DNA of 59,035 nucleotides from Christensenellaceae bacterium (GTDB taxonomy: Bacteria > Bacillota > Clostridia > Christensenellales > Aristaeellaceae). Both the position numbers and the translations under genes were made by a program. Each line of letters opens with the position of its first letter. The stretch's first letter is position 1. The stretch spans positions 1 through 59,035 of the forward strand of contig DUQK01000036.1 of NCBI GenBank assembly GCA_012837835.1, written 5' to 3'. This document shows, in pieces, positions 19,389 through 28,053 of the stretch. The notes under the pieces are model-generated. The model was not told the origin of the DNA. It saw nothing but the letters and a program-made list of their open reading frames with translations, and ran no database searches.

Positions 19389-20165
19389 GTGTTAAAAAAG
19401 ATACAGGGCTTAGATACTTTCTACTGCTCATACGGAGATAAGGGGGATTATTTGCTTATACTACACGGTTGGGGCGTGGATACAAGCACTATGATGCCCA
19501 TAATCAGGATACTGTCAAAAAATTATAGGGTAATTGCCTTTGATTTTCCCTTCCATGGCGGCACAGAAATGCCGGGCACCGATTGGACTGTTAAAGACTT
19601 TGCCGATTTTACTCTTGATTTTATTAAACAAATGGGGATTGAAGGCTGCCATGTTTTGGCGCATTCCTTTGGCGCTAGGGTTGCGGTAGAAATTGCAAGT
19701 GCAAAGCCTGATGTGTTTAATAGGATAATACTTACAGGCGCAGCGGGCATTAAGCGCAAAGCTACCCCTATTCAAAAATACAGACTGTATAGATACAAAT
19801 TTATAAATGTAGTTCTTAGCTTAATTTCAAAATTACCAGTACTTGGAAAGCATGTCCAACGCATATGCGATTCGCACCGCAGGGCTCACTCATCAGAAGA
19901 CTATCTTGCGCTTAAAGAGGGTATGCATAACACATTTAAAAATATAATCTCCCATGACCAGAGGGCACTGCTGCCTAAAATTAAAAACTCTGTACTGCTT
20001 ATATGGGGTAGGGATGATAACGAAACTCCCCTTTGGATGGCTAATGTGTTCAATACTGAAATACAAAACAGCCGTCTTGTAATTATGCAGGGCGGACATT
20101 TTGCTTTCAACAGCTACCCTGATGCTTTCTGTGATTTCTGTCTGGACTTTTTAGAGGAGGCATAA
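19389..20165 (+). CDS. alpha/beta hydrolase
   Basis: 258-aa alpha/beta-hydrolase fold protein. LHGWG forms the oxyanion region, the nucleophile elbow is AHSFGA (Ser near residue 94), an acid is probable in IWGRDDNETP, and the histidine is in GGHFAF. The start is GTG 19389 behind GGGGGA; the frame is open upstream from ATG 19356, but that lies inside the previous gene. It ends just before a GGAGG site for the membrane Mur ligase, four bases away, so it belongs to the hydrolase - MurF-like - ddl unit. Substrate unknown; the context hints at a cell-envelope ester or amide. Confidence 0.8.
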   Translation: MLKKIQGLDTFYCSYGDKGDYLLILHGWGVDTSTMMPIIRILSKNYRVIAFDFPFHGGTEMPGTDWTVKDFADFTLDFIKQMGIEGCHVLAHSFGARVAVEIASAKPDVFNRIILTGAAGIKRKATPIQKYRLYRYKFINVVLSLISKLPVLGKHVQRICDSHRRAHSSEDYLALKEGMHNTFKNIISHDQRALLPKIKNSVLLIWGRDDNETPLWMANVFNTEIQNSRLVIMQGGHFAFNSYPDAFCDFCLDFLEEA

Positions 20166-20169
20166 TACC

Positions 20170-21777
20170 GTGTCTGATTTTCTTCTTATTTTATTATGGT
20201 ATAGTCCAGCGGTGGCGCTGCTTCTTATATCGCCTTTATTTGTAATGTATTATCAGCTTAGCAGCTATCAATTTAAGGGCTTTATATCTACTATAATCCG
20301 CCAGATAAAGCGCATTATAAAAACCGGTGTTGTCGTATTTATTGCTTCATTCCTTATTTGCTATATTTCAGGCTCGCTGGCTGGTTTGGGCGGAGCGTGG
20401 AAGATATTAGCGCCTATAATAGGCATACTGGCTATGATATATACAGGTTATAAGATAGGCAAGGGCATATATACCGGCAGGGAAGGCAAGAGCAGCCTTA
20501 ATTTTACTGCTAGGGTAAAGCGTTTCTATTTTATGTATGTAATAGTGCTATTTCTTATATTTTATTTGCTAAAAAAAATAGTACCTATTATGGGTTTAAA
20601 TGCGTTTCCAACGCTTTTTTCTCCACTTTGGATTATACTATCTGCAATATTAGTATGGCCTATTGAAAGGCTAATATATGAGCTTTACTTCCAAGACGCA
20701 AAGCGCATATTAAAAGAAAGGGACGATATACTTGTTATAGGCGTAACTGGAAGTTTTGGGAAAACAAGCGTAAAATTTTTTATGCAGACTGTGCTAAGCC
20801 AAAAGTATAATGTGCTGTGTACAAGGGATAGCCGCAACACGCCAATGGGCGTTGCAACCTGTATAAGGGAAGATATTATGCCTTCTCACAATATATTTAT
20901 TGCGGAGCTTGGCGCAAGGCATAGGGGCGATATTAAGGAATTATGCCGATTACTCTCTCCCAAAATAGGCGTGCTTACAAGTGTAGGTCCGCAGCACCTA
21001 GAAACATTCGGCAGCATAGATGCCATTAAGCAAACTAAGTATGATTTAATACGCGCCCTTCCCTCTGACGGCTTTGCTGTTTTCGGTGAAGACCATGCAA
21101 TAGTGCACACTCTATATGAGCAGACTAAAATTCCCAAGGTTATTGCAGGGGATAATGGCGAAGATATTTGGGCGGAAGACTTTATAGAAAAGGGCACTGA
21201 AACCCACTTTACTATATGCTCCAAGGATGGCAGGCGGATACCTGTAAGGATGCATTTAAGGGGAGCCCATTATGTTAATAATGCGCTTATAGCTGCGGCA
21301 GTTGCCATAAAGCTTGGTCTTAGCGATAGGCAAATAATGTACGGCGTTGAGCTGCTTACCTCTATACGCCATCGCTTCAAAATTGAAATGGGGAAGGATG
21401 GCGTACACCGCATAAACAACGGCTATAATGCTAACCCTGTAAGCTCTTCACAGACACTAGCGGAACTTGGAAAGCCAAACTACGATGGCAGGCGTATTGT
21501 TATTACCCCCGGTTTTGTAGAACTTGGTTTTGAGGAAGAACGCTACAATAAGGAACTTGGTATGCAGATAGCCTCCGTTGCAGATGTAGTACTGCTTATA
21601 GGTAAAAAACGCACGGAGCCTATAGCCGAAGGCTTAATTAAGGCGGGCTTTCCTAAAGATGCCATACATGTGTTTGATTCTCTTAAAGAGGCTAATGACT
21701 ATTATGAAACAATAAAAGCGCGTGGAGATTATGTGCTCTACGAGAACGACTTGCCGGACCATTATAGCGAGGTGTAG
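20170..21777 (+). CDS. membrane-anchored MurF-like Mur ligase
   Basis: 535-aa two-part protein. Residues 1 to ~165 hold about five hydrophobic helices. Then comes a Mur-ligase ATPase domain (GVTGSFGKTS, Lys 198; IAELGARHRGDI) and a C-terminal domain with NNGYNANPVSS and PGFVELG, both close to MurF. MurF adds D-Ala-D-Ala to the UDP-MurNAc-tripeptide. The usual N-terminal UDP-MurNAc-binding domain is missing, replaced by membrane segments, so the acceptor could be membrane-linked. The start is GTG behind GGAGG. ddl follows after one base, which supports D-Ala-D-Ala as donor. No other murF lies in the window. Confidence 0.82.
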   Translation: MSDFLLILLWYSPAVALLLISPLFVMYYQLSSYQFKGFISTIIRQIKRIIKTGVVVFIASFLICYISGSLAGLGGAWKILAPIIGILAMIYTGYKIGKGIYTGREGKSSLNFTARVKRFYFMYVIVLFLIFYLLKKIVPIMGLNAFPTLFSPLWIILSAILVWPIERLIYELYFQDAKRILKERDDILVIGVTGSFGKTSVKFFMQTVLSQKYNVLCTRDSRNTPMGVATCIREDIMPSHNIFIAELGARHRGDIKELCRLLSPKIGVLTSVGPQHLETFGSIDAIKQTKYDLIRALPSDGFAVFGEDHAIVHTLYEQTKIPKVIAGDNGEDIWAEDFIEKGTETHFTICSKDGRRIPVRMHLRGAHYVNNALIAAAVAIKLGLSDRQIMYGVELLTSIRHRFKIEMGKDGVHRINNGYNANPVSSSQTLAELGKPNYDGRRIVITPGFVELGFEEERYNKELGMQIASVADVVLLIGKKRTEPIAEGLIKAGFPKDAIHVFDSLKEANDYYETIKARGDYVLYENDLPDHYSEV

Positions 21778-21778
21778 C

Positions 21779-22984
21779 ATGAAAAAAACACAACTGGGGC
21801 TGATTTTCGGCGGCAGATCCTGCGAGCATGAAGTGTCCGTAATAAGTGCGCTTCAACTTTCAAGGTTTGTGGATTTAAATAAATACGATTTATACCCAAT
21901 ATATATAAACAAAAGCGGGGAATGGTTTTGGGGCGATGGACTGCTTGAGCTTAATAACTTTAGAGAGCCTATAATGTTTTCAAAACCTGGCATATATGAA
22001 CGTGTAACGCTTGATATTACATCAAGGTCAGGCGCGTTAACGGTTATGCAAAACGGTAAGGGGCTTTTTGGAAAGCCTAAGCTAAAAATAATCACCAAAC
22101 TTGATTGCGCTTTAGTAGTAATGCATGGTCTGCATGGTGAAGACGGCAGTTTGCAAGGTTTTCTTGAACTTGCGGATATTCCCTATTCTTCAACTGGCGT
22201 TGTGGGCTCTGCAGCAGGTATGGATAAAATAATAATGAAACATGTATTCAGGGGCGCGGGCATACCCGTGCTTGAGGATACAAGCATACTCAGAAGTGAT
22301 TTTAGAGAGAACAGAAAATCTGTTGTTTATGAGATTGAAAAAGTTTTACCGTATCCTGTATTTGTCAAGCCCGCCAACTTAGGTTCATCAATAGGTATAA
22401 GTAAGGCTAGAAATAGAGAAGAGCTAATAAGCGCAATTGAATTAGCTTGCGAATACGACAGGAGAATATTAATAGAAAGAGGCTTAAATGAGCCTGTAGA
22501 AGTAAACTGCTCGGTTATGGGCTTTGACAATGATATACGCGCATCGGTTATAGAAATGCCGTCAACGGGCGGCGATATGCTAGGTTTCTTTGAAAAATAT
22601 CTTAGGGATAGTGGCGGTGAAGGCATGGCATCGCTAAGCCGCATTATACCGGCTCCCATAGGGGCTGAGCTTACCAAAAAAGTTAAAGAGCTGTCCATGA
22701 AAGTGTTTAGGCTGCTGGATTGCAAGGGAGTAGTTCGTATAGACTGGATGATAGACCAAGTTACCGGCAAGCTTTTTATAACTGAAATAAATACTATACC
22801 GGGCTCGCTATCATTTTACCTTTGGAATAAGACTGAACCACCTATACGCTATCCAAAGCTAATAGATAATCTCGTGTTATACGCAATAAAGGCGCACGAA
22901 GAAAAACATGAGAACAATTACGCCTACCACTCCGACCTATTTAGCAAGATGAGCCTTACAGGTTCAAAAGGGAGCAAAGCATAA
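21779..22984 (+). CDS. ddl: D-alanine--D-alanine ligase
   Basis: ATP-grasp enzyme that makes the D-Ala-D-Ala dipeptide for peptidoglycan. It starts with LGLIFGGRSCEHEVS (typical DdlA/VanA-like opening) and has MHGLHGEDGSLQGFLEL, VKPANLGSSIGISKA and the metal-binding EINTIPGSLSFYLW near the end. The S in GSLS and the residues after it resemble ordinary Ddl. 401 aa, longer than E. coli DdlB, as is common in Clostridia. ATG 21779 sits one base after the preceding stop and has a modest GAGGTG site. Ile codon use is about 27 ATA of 34 by hand count, typical of this genome. Confidence 0.95.
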   Translation: MKKTQLGLIFGGRSCEHEVSVISALQLSRFVDLNKYDLYPIYINKSGEWFWGDGLLELNNFREPIMFSKPGIYERVTLDITSRSGALTVMQNGKGLFGKPKLKIITKLDCALVVMHGLHGEDGSLQGFLELADIPYSSTGVVGSAAGMDKIIMKHVFRGAGIPVLEDTSILRSDFRENRKSVVYEIEKVLPYPVFVKPANLGSSIGISKARNREELISAIELACEYDRRILIERGLNEPVEVNCSVMGFDNDIRASVIEMPSTGGDMLGFFEKYLRDSGGEGMASLSRIIPAPIGAELTKKVKELSMKVFRLLDCKGVVRIDWMIDQVTGKLFITEINTIPGSLSFYLWNKTEPPIRYPKLIDNLVLYAIKAHEEKHENNYAYHSDLFSKMSLTGSKGSKA

Positions 22985-23016
22985 GTTTTTACGCAGATGT
23001 GCTTATAGAGCTAAGA

Positions 23017-23045
23017 TTGCGGTTAGAATAAAAATATAGTATCAT
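23017..23045 (+). promoter_or_regulatory. promoter of phoH-pgpH-ybeY/cdd-era operon
   Basis: TTGCGG at 23017-23022, a 17-base spacer, TATCAT at 23040-23045. It predicts transcription starting near 23052, which argues that the phoH start lies downstream of GTG 23053. Confidence 0.55.
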
Positions 23046-23073
23046 TGGCTGTGTGATTATATTAAAAGAGGAG

Positions 23074-24042
23074 ATGTTGCCGCCTTTGACTTTAACATTA
23101 GACACTATGGACCAATGCCAAGCGCTGTTCGGTTATAACGATAGGAATATCCGCATAATTGAAGAGGAGCTTTCGGTACGCATACATCTTAGGGATAATG
23201 CGCTTCATATAACCGGTGATGAGCTAAACTGCAACGCAGCAAGTGAAGTTATATACCAGCTGCTTGAATTACATGACAGTGGGGAGATGATAGATACCTC
23301 TTCAGTACAGTACTATATAGACATGGCTTTCAGCGGCGATATGCCAAGCGCTAGAGCCTTGATGAACGATGTTGTCGCCTATACTTACAGAGGGAAAAAG
23401 ATTGTAAACAAAACGCAAGGACAGAGGGAGTATACAAGCTCTATACGCAATAACGAGCTTACCCTTGCAATAGGTCCTGCAGGCACCGGCAAAACTTATT
23501 TGGCGGTTGCCCTTGCTGTGGTCGCTATGAAAGCTAAGGCGGTTGAAAGATTAGTGCTTACCCGACCCGCAGTTGAAGCTGGGGAAAAGCTTGGTTTTCT
23601 CCCCGGTGATATGTCCCAAAAGGTTGACCCGTATTTAAGACCGCTTTATGATGCCCTATATGATATGCTGGGCGCAGATGGTTATATGCGCTATACCGAA
23701 AGGGGTATGATAGAAGTAGCTCCCCTTGCCTTTATGCGGGGCAGAACTCTAAGCGACGCTTTTATAATACTAGACGAAGCGCAGAACACTACGCCCGAGC
23801 AGATGAAGATGTTCTTAACACGTATAGGTAAAAACGCTAAATGCGTTGTAACGGGCGACTTAACCCAGATAGATTTGCCTCAAGGACGAAAAAGCGGTTT
23901 AAGCGATGCTGTGGATGTATTAACCGGAATTGAAGGTATAGGTATAGTAAATCTCACTCGTCATGACGTAGTTCGAAATGACCTAGTTCAAAGGATAGTA
24001 CAGGCGTACGAAAATAGGAGTAAGATTCAGGCAAATGAATAA
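23074..24042 (+). CDS. phoH: PhoH-family ATPase (PhoH/YbeZ-like)
   Basis: P-loop ATPase with an N-terminal KH-like segment; linked in many bacteria to RNA metabolism with YbeY. Walker A is GPAGTGKTYLA, followed by RPAVEAGEKLGFLPGD and the Walker B IILDEAQNTTPEQMKMFLTR. About 322 aa. The start is ambiguous: GTG 23053 is at the predicted transcription start, ATG 23074 and TTG 23077 sit directly behind AGAGGAG with short spacing, and TTG 23086 is 12 bases behind. Position 23074 is a compromise. The 3' end overlaps pgpH by 8 bases. Neighbour order matches the conserved phoH-yqfF-ybeY-era cluster. Confidence 0.92.
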   Translation: MLPPLTLTLDTMDQCQALFGYNDRNIRIIEEELSVRIHLRDNALHITGDELNCNAASEVIYQLLELHDSGEMIDTSSVQYYIDMAFSGDMPSARALMNDVVAYTYRGKKIVNKTQGQREYTSSIRNNELTLAIGPAGTGKTYLAVALAVVAMKAKAVERLVLTRPAVEAGEKLGFLPGDMSQKVDPYLRPLYDALYDMLGADGYMRYTERGMIEVAPLAFMRGRTLSDAFIILDEAQNTTPEQMKMFLTRIGKNAKCVVTGDLTQIDLPQGRKSGLSDAVDVLTGIEGIGIVNLTRHDVVRNDLVQRIVQAYENRSKIQANE

Positions 24043-26242
24043 CAAGAAAGAAAACAGAATAGCATTGCTACGAAGCTTTCTTAAATCCAACACTCTTAAA
24101 TGTATTGTGGTTAATATTGTTGGCGTTATTGTTATTTTGTTCATGGTTTTGGCTGCTGTAACGCCTATAAGGTATAACCTAAGGGTTGGTATGGTGCCGA
24201 CGCACACTATTTCAGCCAGCAAAGATGTAATCGACGAAATAAGCACTGAAAAGAATAGAAAAATTGCAGCTGAAAGTGTTGCGCCCACGTATAAACTACA
24301 AGAGGGAGTAACCGAAAAAGTACTAAATAAGCTAGAATTAATTAAAAACGAACTTTTCGCAGTAATTCAGTACGCTAAAACGCTTGAGGATTACTCGCCA
24401 GATAGGCGTTACACAAAGGAAGAACTAGATTATGCATCTGATATGCTGTCGGATATAAGTTTGCGCTCTTTTCAACTTCAATCCCTCATGAACACAAGTG
24501 AGGAGGATTTTAATACGCTGTTTGGTTCTCTAAAGGACACTATAACTAACACCATGCAGGGCAGCGTAAGCGAGGGGCAAGAAAATAGCGCAATAAACAG
24601 TATTGTAAGCATTATCGGTTACAGTACCGAGATAAATGTGCTTCAAAACGTAGCATTGCCTGTTCTAAAGGAAGTTATCATGCCTAATATGGTTATAGAT
24701 AACGAAGCTACAGAGCTTGCGCGTAATGCCGCAATGGACGATGTTGACCCTGTAATTTATAAGCAAGGGCAGAACATTGTGGTTCGTGGAGAAGGTAGGA
24801 TAAAAGAAAACCAGATAAAAATGCTGGATAGTCTTGGTCTTCTTGATACGGATACCACAGATTATAAAACCTATGCGGGCGCAACTATAATAGTGTTTTT
24901 ATCGCTTTTGGGTTTAATGCTATGCCTTAATAATTTAGATAAAAACGTGTTTCTTGATACAAAGAGGCTAATAATAATATATTTGGTGATGTCAGTCGGG
25001 CTGTTGTTTAGCATACTAGCAAAAATTATAGGCTATATATATGCAGCGCCAATGCTATTTGTGTCAATAATTATTTCCGCTTCTGTAGGCTATAGACCGG
25101 CGCTTTTAGCAAGCGCGGCATTTTCAGCTATCGCTTCATTTATGCTTGCGATAGGGGGGCATAATACCGCCGCTGATGCTTGTTTCATGTTTATATCAGG
25201 AATAGCATCAGGAACAGTTTCAGCGCTTATGCTTAAGGATAATTCAAGACGTACCCATGTGCTTATGGCCGGTTTTACGGGTTCTGTTATTTCTGCTCTC
25301 ACTGTAATTGCTGCAGGTATGATGGTAAGTAACGATACGGGTTTAATATTTTCAAATGCCGCGTGGTCTTCAATGGGCGGAATAATTTCAACTCTGATCA
25401 GTATTGGTTTGCAGCCGCTGCTAGAAACACTATTTAACCTTCCCACCCAAAGCAGGCTTATAGACCTTTGTAACCCCAAACAGCCTTTGATGAATAGACT
25501 TTTAACCGAAGCTCCGGGTACATACCATCATAGTCTTGTAATTGCTAATTTAGCCGAAGCCTGTGCTGAGAAAGTGGGCGCAAATCCTTATCTTGCAAGG
25601 GCGGGCGGATATTATCATGATATAGGCAAGCTTAAGCGTCCCAAGTATTTTAAAGAAAATCAGATAAATCAGGAGAATATACTAAACGAAAATGAGCCAC
25701 AGGTTTCAGCAACAATAATTACAGCACACATAAGGGATGGACTTGTCTATGCGAAACAGCATCGCCTGCCGGTTGAACTTCAAAATATTATAGCTGAACA
25801 TCATGGTAATTCACTAGTTATGTACTTCTATTCTAAAGCTGTTCTACAAGACGGTAAAGAAAATGTTAATGAGGATGACTATAGGTATGATGGTGTACCG
25901 CCAAAGAGTGCCGAAGCTGCCATAGTTATGCTATGTGACACTATAGAGGCGGCAGTCCGTTCGCTAAAGCAACCCAGCATGGAAGAGATTGAGGAGTTCA
26001 CATTTAAACTCATACAGCAAAAGATAGAGGATGGGCAACTGCGCAACGCGCCTCTTACCATGGATGATTTGCACGATATTGCTGAAAGTTGCGCGAAAGT
26101 GCTGTATGGAGTATTCCATGAGCGGGTTGAGTATCCTAGCAGAAGCAGATCTTCAAAATTATTTGAAATACTGCCTTCTAAAAAAATTAAGGTTGACAAG
26201 GGCGAAAACGGAGAAAACAATACCCAAGGTGATGCCGAATAA
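24035..26242 (+). CDS. 7TMR-HD family cyclic-di-AMP phosphodiesterase (PgpH/YqfF-like)
   Basis: 735-aa membrane protein. It has an N-terminal helix at about residues 25-45, a large extracytoplasmic domain to about residue 275, seven membrane helices, and then a cytoplasmic HD hydrolase domain (HH...YYHDIGK, H528-D529; AEHHGNS). PgpH of Listeria and YqfF of Bacillus hydrolyse c-di-AMP, and this is the probable role here. Start ATG 24035 follows AGGAG within the phoH end. The stop shares one base with the ybeY ATG (TAATG). Confidence 0.9.
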   Translation: MNNKKENRIALLRSFLKSNTLKCIVVNIVGVIVILFMVLAAVTPIRYNLRVGMVPTHTISASKDVIDEISTEKNRKIAAESVAPTYKLQEGVTEKVLNKLELIKNELFAVIQYAKTLEDYSPDRRYTKEELDYASDMLSDISLRSFQLQSLMNTSEEDFNTLFGSLKDTITNTMQGSVSEGQENSAINSIVSIIGYSTEINVLQNVALPVLKEVIMPNMVIDNEATELARNAAMDDVDPVIYKQGQNIVVRGEGRIKENQIKMLDSLGLLDTDTTDYKTYAGATIIVFLSLLGLMLCLNNLDKNVFLDTKRLIIIYLVMSVGLLFSILAKIIGYIYAAPMLFVSIIISASVGYRPALLASAAFSAIASFMLAIGGHNTAADACFMFISGIASGTVSALMLKDNSRRTHVLMAGFTGSVISALTVIAAGMMVSNDTGLIFSNAAWSSMGGIISTLISIGLQPLLETLFNLPTQSRLIDLCNPKQPLMNRLLTEAPGTYHHSLVIANLAEACAEKVGANPYLARAGGYYHDIGKLKRPKYFKENQINQENILNENEPQVSATIITAHIRDGLVYAKQHRLPVELQNIIAEHHGNSLVMYFYSKAVLQDGKENVNEDDYRYDGVPPKSAEAAIVMLCDTIEAAVRSLKQPSMEEIEEFTFKLIQQKIEDGQLRNAPLTMDDLHDIAESCAKVLYGVFHERVEYPSRSRSSKLFEILPSKKIKVDKGENGENNTQGDAE

Positions 26243-27150
26243 TGAAATGTAGACTAAGTTTAATTATAGAAGACGAAGAAAAGCTTATAGGTGAGGATTT
26301 TAAAGCTACATTTCAGCTATGTGCTGACAGTTGTGCTAAGCTTGTAAATCTGCCTAGAAATTGTTTTGCCAGCATTTACATAGTAAACGATGCTGCTATT
26401 AAAAATATTAATAAAGAGCATAGGAATATAGATAAAGCTACCGATGTGTTAAGTTTTCCCAGCCTAGAGCTTACAGAGGCGGACTTTTTTAATTTAGATA
26501 AAAAGCAGCTTGTAAAAGAGTGGGATATAGAAAAAAATGCTTATTTTTTAGGCGATATAGTTATATCCTTTGAAAGGGCGAAGTTTCAAGCTGAGCGCTT
26601 TGGACATACAATTAAAAGGGAACTTTGTTACCTGCTTGTACACGGTATATTCCACTTATTAGGTTTTGACCATATTGAAAAGAGAGATAAAAAAATCATG
26701 AGAAAAAACGAAGAACTTGTACTAAATGAAGCTATATTTAAAGCAAATGAAAATGTAATGATTCAAAAGGCTTGGGATATGCTTAAATATTCCTATGTAC
26801 CCTATTCTGAATATAGGGTATGTGCGTGTCTGCTAACCAAGGACGGAAATATGTATACAGGCAACAATATAGAAAACGCTTCCTACGGACTTACAATATG
26901 CGCAGAGAGAACAGCAGTGTTCAAGGCGGTAAGCAGCGGAGATAGGGATTTTATAGCTATTGCAATAGTATCCGATGGTATTGCGCCGTGGCCCTGCGGC
27001 GCTTGCAGGCAGGTTCTAAATGAATTTGCAGAAGATATGCATGTGGTTATTGCATGGGGTGAGGATAATAAAGAATACTCAACGCTTAAAGAGCTGCTGC
27101 CTAAAAGCTTTTCGCCCTCACTTAGCGCAGAAAAAAGATTTGTGGAATGA
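26242..27150 (+). CDS. YbeY endoribonuclease fused to cytidine deaminase
   Basis: One 302-aa frame holds two enzymes. Residues 1 to ~165 are YbeY, needed for 16S rRNA 3'-end maturation, with the zinc motif H134-G-I-F-H138 ... D-H144. Residues ~170-302 are a tetrameric-type cytidine deaminase (cytidine to uridine), with VPYSEYRV, C220-A-E222 as zinc ligand and proton shuttle, and P-C252-G-A-C255. In Bacillus the order is ybeY-dgkA-cdd-era with separate genes. Here dgkA is missing and the flanking genes are joined without an in-frame stop. Both active sites look intact, so it is probably bifunctional. The ATG overlaps the pgpH stop. Confidence 0.9.
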   Translation: MKCRLSLIIEDEEKLIGEDFKATFQLCADSCAKLVNLPRNCFASIYIVNDAAIKNINKEHRNIDKATDVLSFPSLELTEADFFNLDKKQLVKEWDIEKNAYFLGDIVISFERAKFQAERFGHTIKRELCYLLVHGIFHLLGFDHIEKRDKKIMRKNEELVLNEAIFKANENVMIQKAWDMLKYSYVPYSEYRVCACLLTKDGNMYTGNNIENASYGLTICAERTAVFKAVSSGDRDFIAIAIVSDGIAPWPCGACRQVLNEFAEDMHVVIAWGEDNKEYSTLKELLPKSFSPSLSAEKRFVE

Positions 27151-27153
27151 GAA

Positions 27154-28053
27154 ATGTATATGCAGGATAAATTTAAGTCTGGATTTGTTGCGCTTATAGG
27201 AAGACCTAATGTAGGGAAATCAACTCTATTAAATGCTATGGTGGGGGAGAAGGTGGCAATAGTATCTCCCAAGCCGCAGACTACAAGAAGCCGCCTTATG
27301 GGTGTTGTAAAGCTTGAAAATGCACAGATAGTTTTCCTTGATACGCCGGGCATACATAGAGCTAAAAACAAACTTGGCGAATATATGATGCAGTCTGTAG
27401 AAGCAGCGCTAAGCGGAATAGATGCCCTATGTATTATGCTTGATGTAACGGACGTTAGGCAGCAGGATCACGCAATAGCTAAACAGTATACTGGGCTTTC
27501 GGTTCCGATATATCTTCTGCTAAATAAAATTGATAGGTTAATCCCGCAGGAAATCCTACCTATAATTGACGAGTTCTCAGGCTATAATTTTAAAGCCATA
27601 CTTCCAATAAGCGCAATTAAAAATGACGGTGTAGCTGAGCTGTTATCAATACTTGAAGAAGCAATGCCCCAAGGTCCTAAATATTTCCCCGATGATATGA
27701 TGACAGATCAGCCTGAAAGGGTAATTATAGCCGAACTTATACGCGAAAAGGCTCTATTATATCTTCAAGAGGAAGTGCCGCACGGGGTGGGAATAGAAAT
27801 ACTTAAAATTGAACAACTTAACGATTCTCTAAGCGAAATACAGGCGACAATATACTGCGAAAAGGATTCACATAAGCGGATTATAATAGGCAAACAGGGA
27901 AGCATGATAAAAAAAATAGGCAGCGGCGCTAGGCGAGAGATTGAAACCCTGCTGGGTCATCAGGTGCATTTAGACCTTTGGGTTAAGGTGCGCCCTAATT
28001 GGCGCAACTCTCAAGCAGATCTTCGTACGCTTGGATACACAGAGGGAAATTAA
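27154..28053 (+). CDS. era: GTPase Era
   Basis: Essential GTPase that binds the 3' end of 16S rRNA and checks 30S maturation. 299 aa, standard. G motifs: GRPNVGKST near residue 15, DTPG, NKID. The C-terminal KH domain contains IIIGKQGSMIKKIG. It follows the YbeY-Cdd fusion by 3 bases, so two factors acting on the same rRNA end are co-expressed. The usual downstream recO is absent; apbE follows immediately instead. Confidence 0.97.
   Translation: MYMQDKFKSGFVALIGRPNVGKSTLLNAMVGEKVAIVSPKPQTTRSRLMGVVKLENAQIVFLDTPGIHRAKNKLGEYMMQSVEAALSGIDALCIMLDVTDVRQQDHAIAKQYTGLSVPIYLLLNKIDRLIPQEILPIIDEFSGYNFKAILPISAIKNDGVAELLSILEEAMPQGPKYFPDDMMTDQPERVIIAELIREKALLYLQEEVPHGVGIEILKIEQLNDSLSEIQATIYCEKDSHKRIIIGKQGSMIKKIGSGARREIETLLGHQVHLDLWVKVRPNWRNSQADLRTLGYTEGN

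Noticed and set aside
22327-22770. 147-residue frame antisense to ddl
   Set aside because: Serine/proline-rich composition typical of an antisense shadow; ddl is well supported on the plus strand.
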